From positions 186,001 through 250,000 of the forward strand of contig NZ_JAXHDF010000004.1 in NCBI RefSeq assembly GCF_037071985.1: a stretch of 64,000 nucleotides of DNA, in the 5' to 3' direction. Made by a program: the position numbers and the translations under genes. This document shows, piece by piece, positions 14,281 to 23,983 of the stretch. Below the pieces are notes generated by a model. The model did no database searches. It was not told where the DNA came from and was given only the letters and a program-made list of their open reading frames with translations. How positions within the stretch are numbered: position 1 is the first letter of the stretch; each line of letters opens with the position of its first letter. The DNA comes from Pseudogracilibacillus sp037071985 (lineage in GTDB: Bacteria; Bacillota; Bacilli; Bacillales; Amphibacillaceae).

Positions 14281-15716
14281 TGACTATACTCCTTGTAAAA
14301 CATATTGCTAAATCTTTCATTTGAATCGAAAATTTTCTTTTTAAGAAAAAAATCTTCTACTTGCGGGTACGCTGCATATAATTGTTCTTTTGTTGCATAT
14401 GGATAATAAGGTAAATAGTATGTACCATCGTGAGCTAAAGTCAAATCAATCATTTTCCGAACAATTTGCCCCGTCTCTTCAATATCTTTTTTCGTGGTTC
14501 CTTGATTAATAAGTAAAACGAGTGAAAACATGTCATCCGTTGCATAGTTCATCACTACCTGATCATCTTTTCCAACATACCGTATTGTTATATTTAATAA
14601 ATTAAAATCTTTTTCATCTTCAAGTAATCGTTTTAGTGAGTCAATATAGGGTTCAAAATTATCAATTGGCACAAAATATTCTTGAAGTATTTCCGTCTTA
14701 GAAACACTATTATATTCCATAAATTCAGAATCCGAACGCATCACATTATTTCTAGATTCCAATTTTTGATCTGTTTTTTCATTATATTGTTTTTGAATAT
14801 CCCAAAAGATATTTTTTCCCCATTCACTATATCGAGCAAGTCCCAGAAAAAATTTAGGTATAGCAATAATTGGCTCCCCCTTTAATGTATTATATTGATC
14901 AAGATCAGCCTGATTTGGAGCAAGTGTATAATTAGTAATGTACATTTCGCTTAAAAACGTTTCCGGTGCGACAGAAATTCTTCCCACATGCATTTTTACT
15001 GATTCATTACCTAACACTTCGTTTTTAAAGTAGGTAGCATATTCCTGATAGTTTAATTGTTCATTATTATGAACGTATAGTTCATCCTCTGTTAATTGTA
15101 AAGTCACATCTACAATCACACCGAATAAGCCGTACCCACCAATTACATAAGGAAATAACTCTTCGTTTTCTGTACGGCTTACTTCAATCACTTCTCCTTC
15201 TGGTGTCAACAGACGTAAAGAAATAACCGTATCTGTTAGGGAACCGTTCCGTATATCTCTCCCATGTCCGATGACGCTTATAGAACCACCAACAGTGAAT
15301 ATATTTTGAGATTGTCCTACCTTCAAAGATAAACCATACGGATTTATATATTCTTGAATATCCTCCCACGTAGCTCCACTTTGAACCGTAATTAATTTCT
15401 TTTGTAGGTCAAATTTCAAGATTTTATTAAAGCTTTTCATATCAATCAATATTCCATTAGGATACATGGTATGACCACCTTGACTATGTTGCATACCAGC
15501 TATAGAAAGAGTATCTTCGTTAATATTCGCTTTCTTAATTATCATTTTTAGTTCCTGTTCTCCCTTTGCCGGATAAATACTTTTTACTGCAACAGGTAAA
15601 AGTTGACCTGAATCGCTTGCAGTCGGATGAGAGAGTTTTATATTATAAGTGAAGATAGATGCCGAGAATAATAGAATATAACTACACACAAATAATAATA
15701 GATATCTTTTTTTCAA
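14277..15716 (-). CDS. Membrane-anchored FAD-binding oxidoreductase (PCMH/VAO type)
   Basis: The 479-residue protein starts at a TTG with GGTGAAAG upstream. It has an N-terminal membrane anchor (residues 3-24), then a PCMH-type FAD domain: LSIAGMQHSQGGHTMYPNG, VQSGATWEDIQEYINPYGLS, VGGSISVIGHGRDIRNGSLT, GGYGLFGVIVDVTL. The C-terminal part is the cap domain, ending with a tyrosine-rich stretch near PYYPYATKEQLYAAYP. Relatives oxidise sugars, sugar alcohols or lactones; the anchor implies the flavin domain lies outside the membrane. It is the first gene of a three-gene operon. Substrate cannot be predicted. Confidence 0.8.
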   Translation of the reverse strand: MKKRYLLLFVCSYILLFSASIFTYNIKLSHPTASDSGQLLPVAVKSIYPAKGEQELKMIIKKANINEDTLSIAGMQHSQGGHTMYPNGILIDMKSFNKILKFDLQKKLITVQSGATWEDIQEYINPYGLSLKVGQSQNIFTVGGSISVIGHGRDIRNGSLTDTVISLRLLTPEGEVIEVSRTENEELFPYVIGGYGLFGVIVDVTLQLTEDELYVHNNEQLNYQEYATYFKNEVLGNESVKMHVGRISVAPETFLSEMYITNYTLAPNQADLDQYNTLKGEPIIAIPKFFLGLARYSEWGKNIFWDIQKQYNEKTDQKLESRNNVMRSDSEFMEYNSVSKTEILQEYFVPIDNFEPYIDSLKRLLEDEKDFNLLNITIRYVGKDDQVVMNYATDDMFSLVLLINQGTTKKDIEETGQIVRKMIDLTLAHDGTYYLPYYPYATKEQLYAAYPQVEDFFLKKKIFDSNERFSNMFYKEYSQ

Positions 15717-15826
15717 TTATCTTTCACCACATTTTATATATAAAATTGTTGATTTTTATTATAAAGGAAAGCGTAGCCATTCTCTATAGTTGATTAAAAC
15801 TATTAACCATATTTTAACGTAGGAAT

Positions 15827-15856
15827 TAAAAAAAGCCCGCAATTTATAGCGAGCTC
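15827..15856 (-). terminator. Terminator of the carrier gene at 15880
   Basis: On the minus strand AGCTCGC, eight-base loop, GCGGGCT followed by seven T. One G-T pair in the stem. Confidence 0.75.
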
Positions 15857-15879
15857 CAAAAGCGGAGTGATTTTCCATG

Positions 15880-17310
15880 TTAAAAAAATAAAATGGCAAC
15901 AAAGGTTGAAACAATCAAGCCAATCACGACTGGTAAAAAACATTTTCTGACTAGATCCATCACCGGAACTCTGGCAAATCCAGCCACTGCAACTAAGGAA
16001 GACCAAGCAATTAATGTTCCGCCACCAACCCAGATTGCTCCCATTTGCCCAATTGCAGCAAGGGTAGCCGGGTCAACTCCCATTGTCGTTCCAAGAGGAC
16101 CTGCGAGGGCTCCTGTCAGTGGTAATCCAGAAAAACCGGATCCATCTAATCCAGTTATCATCCCAATAAGCAGCATTCCAAATGCCGCTAAAAATCCATT
16201 ATTAGGAATTAAATGTTCACTAGCTAAAATTAATTCAAAAAGAAATGCAGGTGCATTTTCTGAAACACTGAGAATTTGAGATGCTGTCTCATCATTTCCT
16301 AAAAAGAAAAATCCAGCGATCGGCAATACAATTCCCATTGCTTTAAAAGCAAAAATTAAGCCTCCAATAATATGTTTACTTACTTGCTCCAATGAGTTTT
16401 TTATATTGCTTGTCATGGAAGCGGCAATTAACAATAGCATTGCAGCTCCCCCTATAAGTGCTGCCCCTTCTCCACCCTCCATTTCTATGGAACCACTTAT
16501 TTTGGAATAGATCATAAAGCCAACTAGAAATAAGAATGAAATTGGAACTAAAAATGCGAAGAAATTTCCTTTTTTTGCATTACTTTTCGAAGTTTGTAGA
16601 TTTTCCTCTTTCTCTACATTGCTTGAATCATTCGTGCTGTCTTTTTCCCAAGCATGTAAATGTGATTCAGCGGGAGATTGAATCAATTTACGAATAGTTA
16701 TATATGCTAAAACAAGCGCTATTACACCAGTAATAACTGATAAAACTAATGCTCGATCCGCTACGACATTCACACTTAAATTAGAAGCACTTGCACTTAA
16801 TGTTGGTGCAATCTGAATAATATAATCAGATGAAAGAGCCATTCCTTGACCTGCTAAAGCAATTGCAACTCCTGCACCTACTGAAGGTAACCCTGCTCTT
16901 ATAGCTGCTGGAATAAGGATAGCACCTACTAATGGAACCGCTGGCGTCGGCCAGAAAAATAATGAAATTGCATACGTAATAACGGCTAATATAAGAAAAG
17001 ATATATGACCATTTACCATTACCTTTTGAAATGGAACAATCATTTTTTGATCTGCCCCAAGTTCTTTCAATGAACGTAAAAGCGCAGTCATCACTGCGAT
17101 AATTAGAAATATATCAAATAACGAACCTGCCGCAACGAGACTTGCACGGAAGGTCGATTGCAAAGCGATTCCAAATGATCCGGTGTAAGCTAAAGCAACA
17201 AAAAAAGTAACACTGATTGCTGGAACGACTACATTTTTCTTAAAGAGCATAGTAAGAATTATTAAGATAGTTCCGAATAAATAAATCCAATGAGCCAGTG
17301 TTAATACCAT
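15880..17310 (-). CDS. Large polytopic carrier of the ion-transporter (GntP/DctM-like) type
   Basis: A 476-residue protein with about twelve hydrophobic segments in two halves separated by a charged loop (about residues 215-250, rich in Ser, Asn, Glu and Lys). Each half has a re-entrant glycine/proline loop: FFWPTPAVPLVGAILIPAAI and GLDGSGFSGLPLTGALAGPL. That architecture is typical of the ion-transporter superfamily carriers for organic acids such as gluconate or C4-dicarboxylates. The exact family and substrate are not recognised. It is divergent from pepF, with AGGGGTGAAAG before the start and its own terminator. Confidence 0.65.
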   Translation of the reverse strand: MVLTLAHWIYLFGTILIILTMLFKKNVVVPAISVTFFVALAYTGSFGIALQSTFRASLVAAGSLFDIFLIIAVMTALLRSLKELGADQKMIVPFQKVMVNGHISFLILAVITYAISLFFWPTPAVPLVGAILIPAAIRAGLPSVGAGVAIALAGQGMALSSDYIIQIAPTLSASASNLSVNVVADRALVLSVITGVIALVLAYITIRKLIQSPAESHLHAWEKDSTNDSSNVEKEENLQTSKSNAKKGNFFAFLVPISFLFLVGFMIYSKISGSIEMEGGEGAALIGGAAMLLLIAASMTSNIKNSLEQVSKHIIGGLIFAFKAMGIVLPIAGFFFLGNDETASQILSVSENAPAFLFELILASEHLIPNNGFLAAFGMLLIGMITGLDGSGFSGLPLTGALAGPLGTTMGVDPATLAAIGQMGAIWVGGGTLIAWSSLVAVAGFARVPVMDLVRKCFLPVVIGLIVSTFVAILFF

Positions 17311-17454
17311 CTACTTTCACCCCTATCTTTTGATTAGTACACTTTATGAAGAAGCCTATAGTTGTGTGTGCATTTTTATAGACAGTTTAGTATTATTTTT
17401 GTTTCTATTCGTTTACACTGTTAATAAATAACAATTTATAGAAAGGGGATTTTC

Positions 17455-19251
17455 ATGAGACAAGAGAGAAAAGAAGTACCAGTAGAACAAACATGGAACT
17501 TAGAAGATCTTTTTGAGTCACCTGAAAATTGGGAAAATGAACTCCAATCTATCCTGCAAGATGTTGACAAAATTGTTGCTTATAAAGGAAAGTTAGGAGA
17601 AAGTTCCGCTACACTTCTTGCCGCTTTAAAAGAACTTGAGACTTTCGAAGAACGTTTAATACAAGTAGGAACGTATGCATTCCTTCGAATCAGTGTTGAT
17701 GGCGCAAATCCCGAAACCCAAGCAGGAGCAGCAAAAAATGCCGCTGCTATGGCAACCATTAATGCGAAATTATCTTTTTTTGAATCAGAATTATTAACTG
17801 TACCAGCTAGCACTATTGAACAGTATATTGAAAAAGAAAAAGAATTGCTGCCGTATAAAAAGAAGCTATCGGATATACTGGAAAAGAAGCCTTATACCCT
17901 TCACCCTGAGACGGAGGAAACATTAGCTGCATTAGGAGAAGTACACGAAGCCCCCTTTATGATTTACGAGCGTAGCAAAGCTTCTGATATGGAGTTTGAT
18001 TCGATCACCGATAACCAGGGAAATGTTCTACCGATGTCTGAAGCACTATATGAAGATCGCTACGAAATATCAGCGGATACGACGTTAAGAAGAAATGCGT
18101 ATGATTCATATGTCAGCACGTTGAATAAGTATAAAAACACGTTCGCGGCAACGTATGCAACCGAAGTAACGAAGCAGGTTAAAATGGCAGAAATAAGAGG
18201 CTTTGATTCTGTTATTGATATGTTGCTTCATCCCCAGCAAGTAACAAAAGTAATGTATGAAAACCAATTAAAGGTCATTCAGAAAGAGCTGGCTCCACAT
18301 ATGCACAAATATGCACAGCTGCTCAAAAAAGATTACGGACTAGATCGCGTCCGCTTCGCCGATCTAAAAGCTCCACTTGATCCGGAATTTAATCCCGAAA
18401 CAACATACGAAGAAGCAAAAGAAATGATTTTAGAAGCACTGAAAGTTTTAGGCCCAGAATATAATGAGGCAATGAGAGGTGCTTTTGAAAATCGGTGGAT
18501 TGATTATGCTGACAATGTCGGAAAGCAATCCGGAGCGTTTTGTGCAAGTCCTTATGGAGCTCACCCATACATTTTGCTCACATGGACAGATAAGATGCGC
18601 GGTGCATTCACATTAGCACATGAGCTTGGTCATGCCGGACATTTTTATTTAGCAAATAAATATCAAAACTTAGTAAACACAGATCCATCTACATACTTTG
18701 TTGAAGCGCCATCTACGATGAATGAGCTTTTACTTGCAGAGTATTTAATGCAAAAAACGGAAGATAAGCGAATGAAACGATGGGTCATCAATCAATTATT
18801 AGGCACATATTATCATAATTTTATTACACATTTGCTTGAAGCAGAATTCCAGAATCGCGTTTATTCTTTAGCGGAGTCCGGTGTCCCCCTCACAGCTGAT
18901 GTACTTTGTGATCAAAAACAAGCGACGATTAAAAGTTTTTGGGGAGATGCTGCTGATATCGATGAAGGTGCCGGACTTTTGTGGATGAGACAACCACATT
19001 ATTATATGGGTCTCTATCCATACACGTATTCAGCCGGACTTACCGTTTCTACGATTGTTTCTCAAAAGATTAAAGCAGAAGGTCAACCAATAGTCGAGCG
19101 TTGGCTTGAAGTATTAAAAGCAGGTGGTACATTACGTCCGCTCGATTTAATTAAAGAAGCTGGTGTCGATATGTCGAGACCAGACTCAATTAAAGAAGCA
19201 GTTGCCTATGTTGGCTCATTAATTGACGAACTGGAAAAAAGTTACGAGTAA
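17455..19251 (+). CDS. pepF: Oligoendopeptidase F
   Basis: The 598-residue protein is an M3B zinc metallopeptidase. The active site HELGHAGH is at about residues 389-396, followed by EAPSTMNELLLAEYL, which provides the third zinc ligand. The N-terminal half is the helical lid typical of PepF. It is cytosolic (no signal peptide) and cleaves oligopeptides of roughly 7-17 residues. AAAGGGG precedes the ATG, and length matches the family. A terminator hairpin follows at once, so the gene is monocistronic. Confidence 0.95.
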   Translation: MRQERKEVPVEQTWNLEDLFESPENWENELQSILQDVDKIVAYKGKLGESSATLLAALKELETFEERLIQVGTYAFLRISVDGANPETQAGAAKNAAAMATINAKLSFFESELLTVPASTIEQYIEKEKELLPYKKKLSDILEKKPYTLHPETEETLAALGEVHEAPFMIYERSKASDMEFDSITDNQGNVLPMSEALYEDRYEISADTTLRRNAYDSYVSTLNKYKNTFAATYATEVTKQVKMAEIRGFDSVIDMLLHPQQVTKVMYENQLKVIQKELAPHMHKYAQLLKKDYGLDRVRFADLKAPLDPEFNPETTYEEAKEMILEALKVLGPEYNEAMRGAFENRWIDYADNVGKQSGAFCASPYGAHPYILLTWTDKMRGAFTLAHELGHAGHFYLANKYQNLVNTDPSTYFVEAPSTMNELLLAEYLMQKTEDKRMKRWVINQLLGTYYHNFITHLLEAEFQNRVYSLAESGVPLTADVLCDQKQATIKSFWGDAADIDEGAGLLWMRQPHYYMGLYPYTYSAGLTVSTIVSQKIKAEGQPIVERWLEVLKAGGTLRPLDLIKEAGVDMSRPDSIKEAVAYVGSLIDELEKSYE

Positions 19252-19291
19252 ATAAACACAACCAGACAAAAATAAAAGGAAAAATCGAAAT

Positions 19292-19333
19292 ATCCGAACT
19301 ATAGATCTTTATTTTTTAATAGTTCGGATTTTT
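19292..19333. terminator. Terminator between pepF and the convergent DUF3888 gene
   Basis: Arms ATCCGAACTAT and ATAGTTCGGAT pair perfectly, with T tract on the plus strand and A/T-rich flank on the other, so it probably works in both directions. Confidence 0.85.
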
Positions 19334-19734
19334 CATTTTAAACGAGAAAATTCATCTAGAGAAATAATCTTTTTCTTATACGAAATTACGTCATAATCTG
19401 AATATTTACCGGGGATTCGAATGGTCATCTGGATTAATTTATATGGCGGGTTATGTGGACCGTGAAAACCAACAACACGCAAACGAATATCATACGTATC
19501 ATTTTTTACATTTCTTGTAATTTTCTCAATTCTTTCAGCTGTATATAATTGATTATCTCCATTGTTCTCCATAATTTCTAAAATTGTATTTCCCAAAGAT
19601 CTTAAAAAGGCTAATTCCATTATTGTTGGAGGGTTTTGTACATCTATTTTCTCTTCCTGTTCCTCAGCAGCAACGATAATGAAAGAGAAATTCAATAACG
19701 AGATACAAAGAAAGATACTTATCACTCTGTTCAT
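19333..19734 (-). CDS. Secreted DUF3888-type protein
   Basis: A 133-residue protein with a clear signal peptide (residues 1-23, ending IIVAAEE). The mature part contains RVVGFHGPHNPPYKLIQMTI, matching the HNPPYG-type motif of DUF3888 proteins of bacilli, extracellular proteins of unknown function. The last residues are lysine-rich. Its stop lies within the terminator shared with pepF. No catalytic residues can be named. Confidence 0.7.
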   Translation of the reverse strand: MNRVISIFLCISLLNFSFIIVAAEEQEEKIDVQNPPTIMELAFLRSLGNTILEIMENNGDNQLYTAERIEKITRNVKNDTYDIRLRVVGFHGPHNPPYKLIQMTIRIPGKYSDYDVISYKKKIISLDEFSRLK

Positions 19735-19878
19735 CTTCCGCTTCCTTCTTCTTTTTTCTTTATTTTTCCACGTAAAAAGAGAATTTTATTCAATGCTAAA
19801 CAAATAAGTAAAAAAATATTATTTTGCATGATACGATGTTAATGGAAAAGTAGTAAACAAGGAAAGGCTGACTCACAG

Positions 19879-21150
19879 ATGATATATGACGTAGTTGTAA
19901 TTGGTGGAGGTCCATCCGGTCTGATGGCTGCCATATCAGCAGCAGAAAATGGAGCAAAAACATTACTGATCGAAAAAGGAAAAAAACTTGGTACAAAATT
20001 AGCTATTTCGGGTGGCGGACGTTGCAATGTGACAAATCGGCTACCTCAAGAAGAAGTAATTAAAAACATCCCCGGTAATGGAAAGTTTCTCTATAGTGCA
20101 TTTTCCGTTTTCAATAATTATGATATTATTGACTATTTTGAAGGGATCGGCGTGTCACTTAAAGAGGAAGATCATGGTCGCATGTTTCCTGTCTCAAATT
20201 CCGCAAAATCGGTTGTAGACACACTCATCCGTAAACTTGATGAATTAAACGTAGAGATCAAACTTAATACCCCTGTAAACGCTATTCATTTTACAGAAGA
20301 CGTACATGATGTCTTATTGAAAAACGGCACAAAAATTACGACTAAATCGGTTGTTATTGCAGTTGGTGGTAAATCGGTTCCTCATACGGGGTCAACTGGA
20401 GACGGGTATGCTTGGGCGAAAAAAGCGGGACATACAATTACCGAACTATATCCAACAGAAGTTGCCTTAACATCTGCGGAAAATTTTATCAAAAACAAAT
20501 TATTACAAGGCTTATCTTTACGGGATGTGTCTTTATCCGTACTAAACCAAAAAGGAAAAACAATTATTACTCATCAAATGGATATGGTGTTTACACACTT
20601 TGGGATATCTGGACCAGCTGTATTAAGATGTTCACAATTTGTTGTAAAGGAACTAATGAAGGGACATTCCAAAGTGAAAATGTGTTTAGATATCTTACCA
20701 AGGATACCAAAAGAAAAACTAATCCAAAATATCTTGGTCATAAAAGATAAACAACCACGTAAATCCCTGAAAAACATCATTAAAGAAGAAACTGTAATAC
20801 CAGAACGGTTTCTACAACTGATTTATCAAATAAATGGTATTGACGAAGAATTAAAAGCTGGTAACACATCTAAAGAAACGATCACCTTAATTGTTGAAAA
20901 CATCAAAGGATTTACCTTCTATGTAAACGGCTCTTTACCAATTGAAAAAGCATTTGTTACAGGTGGTGGAGTATCTACGAAGGAAATAGTACCAAACACA
21001 ATGGAATCTAAACAAACTAAAAGAGTCTTTTTTTGTGGTGAAATATTAGATATCCACGGTTATACAGGAGGATATAATATTACTGCTGCTCTTGTAACTG
21101 GAAGGTTAGCAGGCACCAATGCTGCCTATACCTCATTGGCGTTTGATTGA
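19879..21150 (+). CDS. HI0933-type NAD(P)/FAD-dependent oxidoreductase (YtfP-like)
   Basis: The 423-residue flavoprotein has an N-terminal dinucleotide fold VVIGGGPSGLMAAISAAENG, the family signature KLAISGGGRCNVTN near residue 45, GGKSVPHTGSTGDGYAWA around 160, and a C-terminal GGGVSTKEI...GEILDIHGYTGGYNITAAL. These motifs define the HI0933/YtfP/BaiN group; gut members reduce bile-acid or steroid double bonds, most Bacillus members are uncharacterised. AAGGAAAGG lies upstream and a terminator follows. Cytosolic, monocistronic. Confidence 0.88.
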   Translation: MIYDVVVIGGGPSGLMAAISAAENGAKTLLIEKGKKLGTKLAISGGGRCNVTNRLPQEEVIKNIPGNGKFLYSAFSVFNNYDIIDYFEGIGVSLKEEDHGRMFPVSNSAKSVVDTLIRKLDELNVEIKLNTPVNAIHFTEDVHDVLLKNGTKITTKSVVIAVGGKSVPHTGSTGDGYAWAKKAGHTITELYPTEVALTSAENFIKNKLLQGLSLRDVSLSVLNQKGKTIITHQMDMVFTHFGISGPAVLRCSQFVVKELMKGHSKVKMCLDILPRIPKEKLIQNILVIKDKQPRKSLKNIIKEETVIPERFLQLIYQINGIDEELKAGNTSKETITLIVENIKGFTFYVNGSLPIEKAFVTGGGVSTKEIVPNTMESKQTKRVFFCGEILDIHGYTGGYNITAALVTGRLAGTNAAYTSLAFD

Positions 21151-21157
21151 AATAAAC

Positions 21158-21193
21158 AATAAGATTCCGGTTTTTTAGACCAGAATCTTATTT
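21158..21193. terminator. Terminator between flavoprotein and DUF4870 gene
   Basis: Arms AATAAGATTC and GAATCTTATT pair perfectly with a further GGT/ACC step; A/T flanks allow use in both directions by the convergent genes. Confidence 0.8.
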
Positions 21194-21197
21194 CATT

Positions 21198-21614
21198 TTA
21201 TACATTATCTTTTGGATTTAACTTCGCTAAAAAGTCCTCCGATAAATCGCCAACGACTGGTAATTTATAATATTCTTTCTGATAAGATTTAACCATTAAT
21301 ACAACCCATAAAATAATACCTGCCAAGTATATAAGTCCGCTTAGGAACCATCCGAAAAACGGAATAAATCCTAAAATAAACTGTATTATCCAAAGTCCTA
21401 AAAATAGAACCGTCGACTGCATCGCATGGAAGCGTACAAATTTACTGCTTTGCTCGAGAAATAGAAAGATAATTCCTGTGATAAAAGCACCTAAATAACA
21501 AATAACTGCCGCAATATTTTCTTCTAATCCAGTAGTTGACTTCTTTCCGCCTTCATTATTTCTACTATCTATAATCTCAGTAGTCACTTCTTCTTCGTTG
21601 TTCTTTTCATCCAT
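21198..21614 (-). CDS. DUF4870/Tic20-like small membrane protein
   Basis: The 138-residue protein has a charged N-terminal tail of about 30 residues and then three to four hydrophobic helices, with LEENIAAVICYLGAFITGII and FVRFHAMQSTVLF, the hallmark of DUF4870 proteins (F-x-RFHA-x-QS). Function is unknown; the fold is related to Tic20. AAGGAG is well placed before the ATG. The gene stands alone and converges on the flavoprotein gene. Confidence 0.75.
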   Translation of the reverse strand: MDEKNNEEEVTTEIIDSRNNEGGKKSTTGLEENIAAVICYLGAFITGIIFLFLEQSSKFVRFHAMQSTVLFLGLWIIQFILGFIPFFGWFLSGLIYLAGIILWVVLMVKSYQKEYYKLPVVGDLSEDFLAKLNPKDNV

Positions 21615-21891
21615 TATGTTTCACTCCTTATATAATTAATATCCATTCATTGGTGTACCAATCTGTTCTATAAGTCGAACAGTAAATAGTTCCTTTTTGA
21701 AAAGCTTACCAAAACCTGCTCTCATTTACTAGATAGATTAATAAAAATAGGATTTTATACCTATAAAATAAATGTTAATTTCACACGAATATAGTGATCA
21801 ATTACTATCTTTATAAATCTTGTCGATATATTTTTTCTTATACTTTATACTGTCCTTTGTAGAATTATAATTTTTAATAGGAGGTAGAACA

Positions 21892-23865
21892 TTGAAAAAA
21901 ACATTACAAATCTTATGGAAAATCTTTCTTATAACCTTCATTATTTTTATCTCCTGTATCTTGCTTGTAGTTGGAGGTATTTGGGGGTATCAAAAATATA
22001 AACATCATCAGCAAGCTAAATTGCTAGAAGAACTTCCTAAAGATGAAACATTAACCTTTGAACACATGTTAGCAGATCATTTAGATACGAAGATCAGCGA
22101 CGATAAAATGACCGTCGAAGAGAAGTTAGAGGCAGGGTTGAATCCTTATGTTCCAGACACATCTAATAACGGTATTTCAGATTGGGATGCAATCCATACG
22201 TATCAGACCGATCCAAAGAAATTTTCAACAGCCGATGATGGAATTAGTGATTATGCAAAAATACAAGAAGGACTCGATCCTACGAAACCTCTTGACCCAA
22301 AGACGATTGATGAATTTACAATTGAAAACGAGGAATTGGACATTGCACTACATACAAATGATTTGAATGCCAAATATCATACACATATAGAACCCTTCCA
22401 TCATTCTGAACTAGATGAACTTTACAAACCTGTCCGCGAGCCGGTGCAAATCAAAGACTATAATGGAGAAGTTGAAATTTCAATTCCAGAAGATATTAAT
22501 AAAGATGAGGTCAATGCTTATCAATTTAATTTTGAAAAAGAAAAATTTGAGAAAATAAAAAAACAGCGTGCAACAGATAATGCTATTTTTGTCCCTGTCG
22601 ATTCTAATTATCCCGTTTACATAATTGAAAATGATACATTTAAACAGCTAAATACATACTATTATTTCAGATTATCGGGATTTGATTTTACACGTGAATT
22701 ATTAGGATTCGATCATAAATTTTTCCTGTTTAGAGTGGGACTTTTCACGGATGAATTCTTCGAGGATGAAGTGATTGAGGATGCAGATTATGGAATCATT
22801 GAATTATCCCATGCAGAAGTAAGCAGATTTTATGCATTTTTTCTTGATAAAATGTATGCAGCTTTAGATTTAATTTTTAAGCCTGAGGGTTATGAGGAAG
22901 CTACGAAGTTTGCTCGGGCAATAATTGATTACGGAAAAGTCGAAGGGACACCAGAATTTGCAAAAAGATATGCCATGCCATGGCTCTATGAACACGAAGA
23001 AATTGAAACAGAAAACGAATGGTCAAATAAAGTAATTGATTCTGGTTTTCGATTAAAGGTTCATGCTTTTCCATTTGGAAATTTGAGAACAACAACTGCA
23101 GATGGAGGAGTTTGTGCAGGTTTTTCAAGAGTGACAGAACATATATTTAATGGAGAAGGAATTGAGGATTCATTCAAGTTCAAACCAGAACTATGGCGCA
23201 CGATTGTCCTAAACTGGTTAAATGACCGGAATTTAGAAGCATTACAATATGATCTTTCTGATCAAAAAGATCACTTACCGTTCTTGCAATCTGGTGAACT
23301 ATTTACCTATCGTTTTTCGGATGAAAAAATTTCCTATCTAGCGAAAGATAAGTTTGTAGATGCAGATCTCGTTATCAAACCTGGAGAAATTACCGAACCC
23401 GATCAATCAATTATTAAAATGCTTGAAACACAATGGATTTATTCCAATGAAGTAAAGCATAGCTCAGAACCAAATGACCCAACGAATATTAGCATCCTTG
23501 ATCAAGTAGAGGAGTTACTTGCAAATGGTCAAATTATCTATGCTAGTATGAATAATGGGTCTGGTGGCCATACCGTATCCATTTATAAAATGGAATATGA
23601 TAAATATGATCCCGACCTGATTCGCTTTTATGTGTACGATCCAAATCTTCCATATAAATATTTAACAAATGAATTTGGAGTCCAGGAAATATATATGGAA
23701 ATTTACAAGAAAGAAAAAGACGTCCTGTTTGGGAATGGAAAAAAAGAATATTTTGAGTTTGATTATACACCGTTTAAATCACATCGTAAAAGCTATTCCT
23801 ATTCGAATACAGCTGGATACGTACTGAATCTTTATCATAATGATACGCCAATACATGGAAAATAA
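21892..23865 (+). CDS. Membrane-anchored protein with calcium-loop repeats and a candidate cysteine-peptidase domain
   Basis: The start is a TTG with TAGGAGG upstream. Residues 9-31 are a membrane anchor with the rest outside. Residues about 83-140 contain two DxxxNGISDWDAI / ADDGISDYAKIQ repeats like the thrombospondin type 3 or EF-hand-like calcium loops of secreted bacterial proteins. The C-terminal 300 residues have ADGGVCAGFSR (Cys408), GSGGHTVSIYKM (His560) and FYVYDPNLP (Asp583), in the Cys-His-Asp order and spacing of papain-like or C39-like peptidases and transglutaminases. No known family is certain. It is monocistronic, ends at a terminator and precedes a DUF421 gene. Peptidase activity is inference. 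Confidence 0.65.
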   Translation: MKKTLQILWKIFLITFIIFISCILLVVGGIWGYQKYKHHQQAKLLEELPKDETLTFEHMLADHLDTKISDDKMTVEEKLEAGLNPYVPDTSNNGISDWDAIHTYQTDPKKFSTADDGISDYAKIQEGLDPTKPLDPKTIDEFTIENEELDIALHTNDLNAKYHTHIEPFHHSELDELYKPVREPVQIKDYNGEVEISIPEDINKDEVNAYQFNFEKEKFEKIKKQRATDNAIFVPVDSNYPVYIIENDTFKQLNTYYYFRLSGFDFTRELLGFDHKFFLFRVGLFTDEFFEDEVIEDADYGIIELSHAEVSRFYAFFLDKMYAALDLIFKPEGYEEATKFARAIIDYGKVEGTPEFAKRYAMPWLYEHEEIETENEWSNKVIDSGFRLKVHAFPFGNLRTTTADGGVCAGFSRVTEHIFNGEGIEDSFKFKPELWRTIVLNWLNDRNLEALQYDLSDQKDHLPFLQSGELFTYRFSDEKISYLAKDKFVDADLVIKPGEITEPDQSIIKMLETQWIYSNEVKHSSEPNDPTNISILDQVEELLANGQIIYASMNNGSGGHTVSIYKMEYDKYDPDLIRFYVYDPNLPYKYLTNEFGVQEIYMEIYKKEKDVLFGNGKKEYFEFDYTPFKSHRKSYSYSNTAGYVLNLYHNDTPIHGK

Positions 23866-23870
23866 ACTGT

Positions 23871-23910
23871 ACTTCTGCATGAGTTCTCTTCTTATGTAGA
23901 AGTTTTTTTA
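23871..23910 (+). terminator. Terminator after the repeat/peptidase-like gene
   Basis: Arms ACTTCTgCAT and ATGtAGAAGT with one mismatch, followed by seven T. Confidence 0.8.
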
Positions 23911-23983
23911 TATATAAAAGTATAACTATTGCTTAAAAAGGGTAATTACAAGTTAATCAGTTTAATTATCAGGAGGCTCAGAA

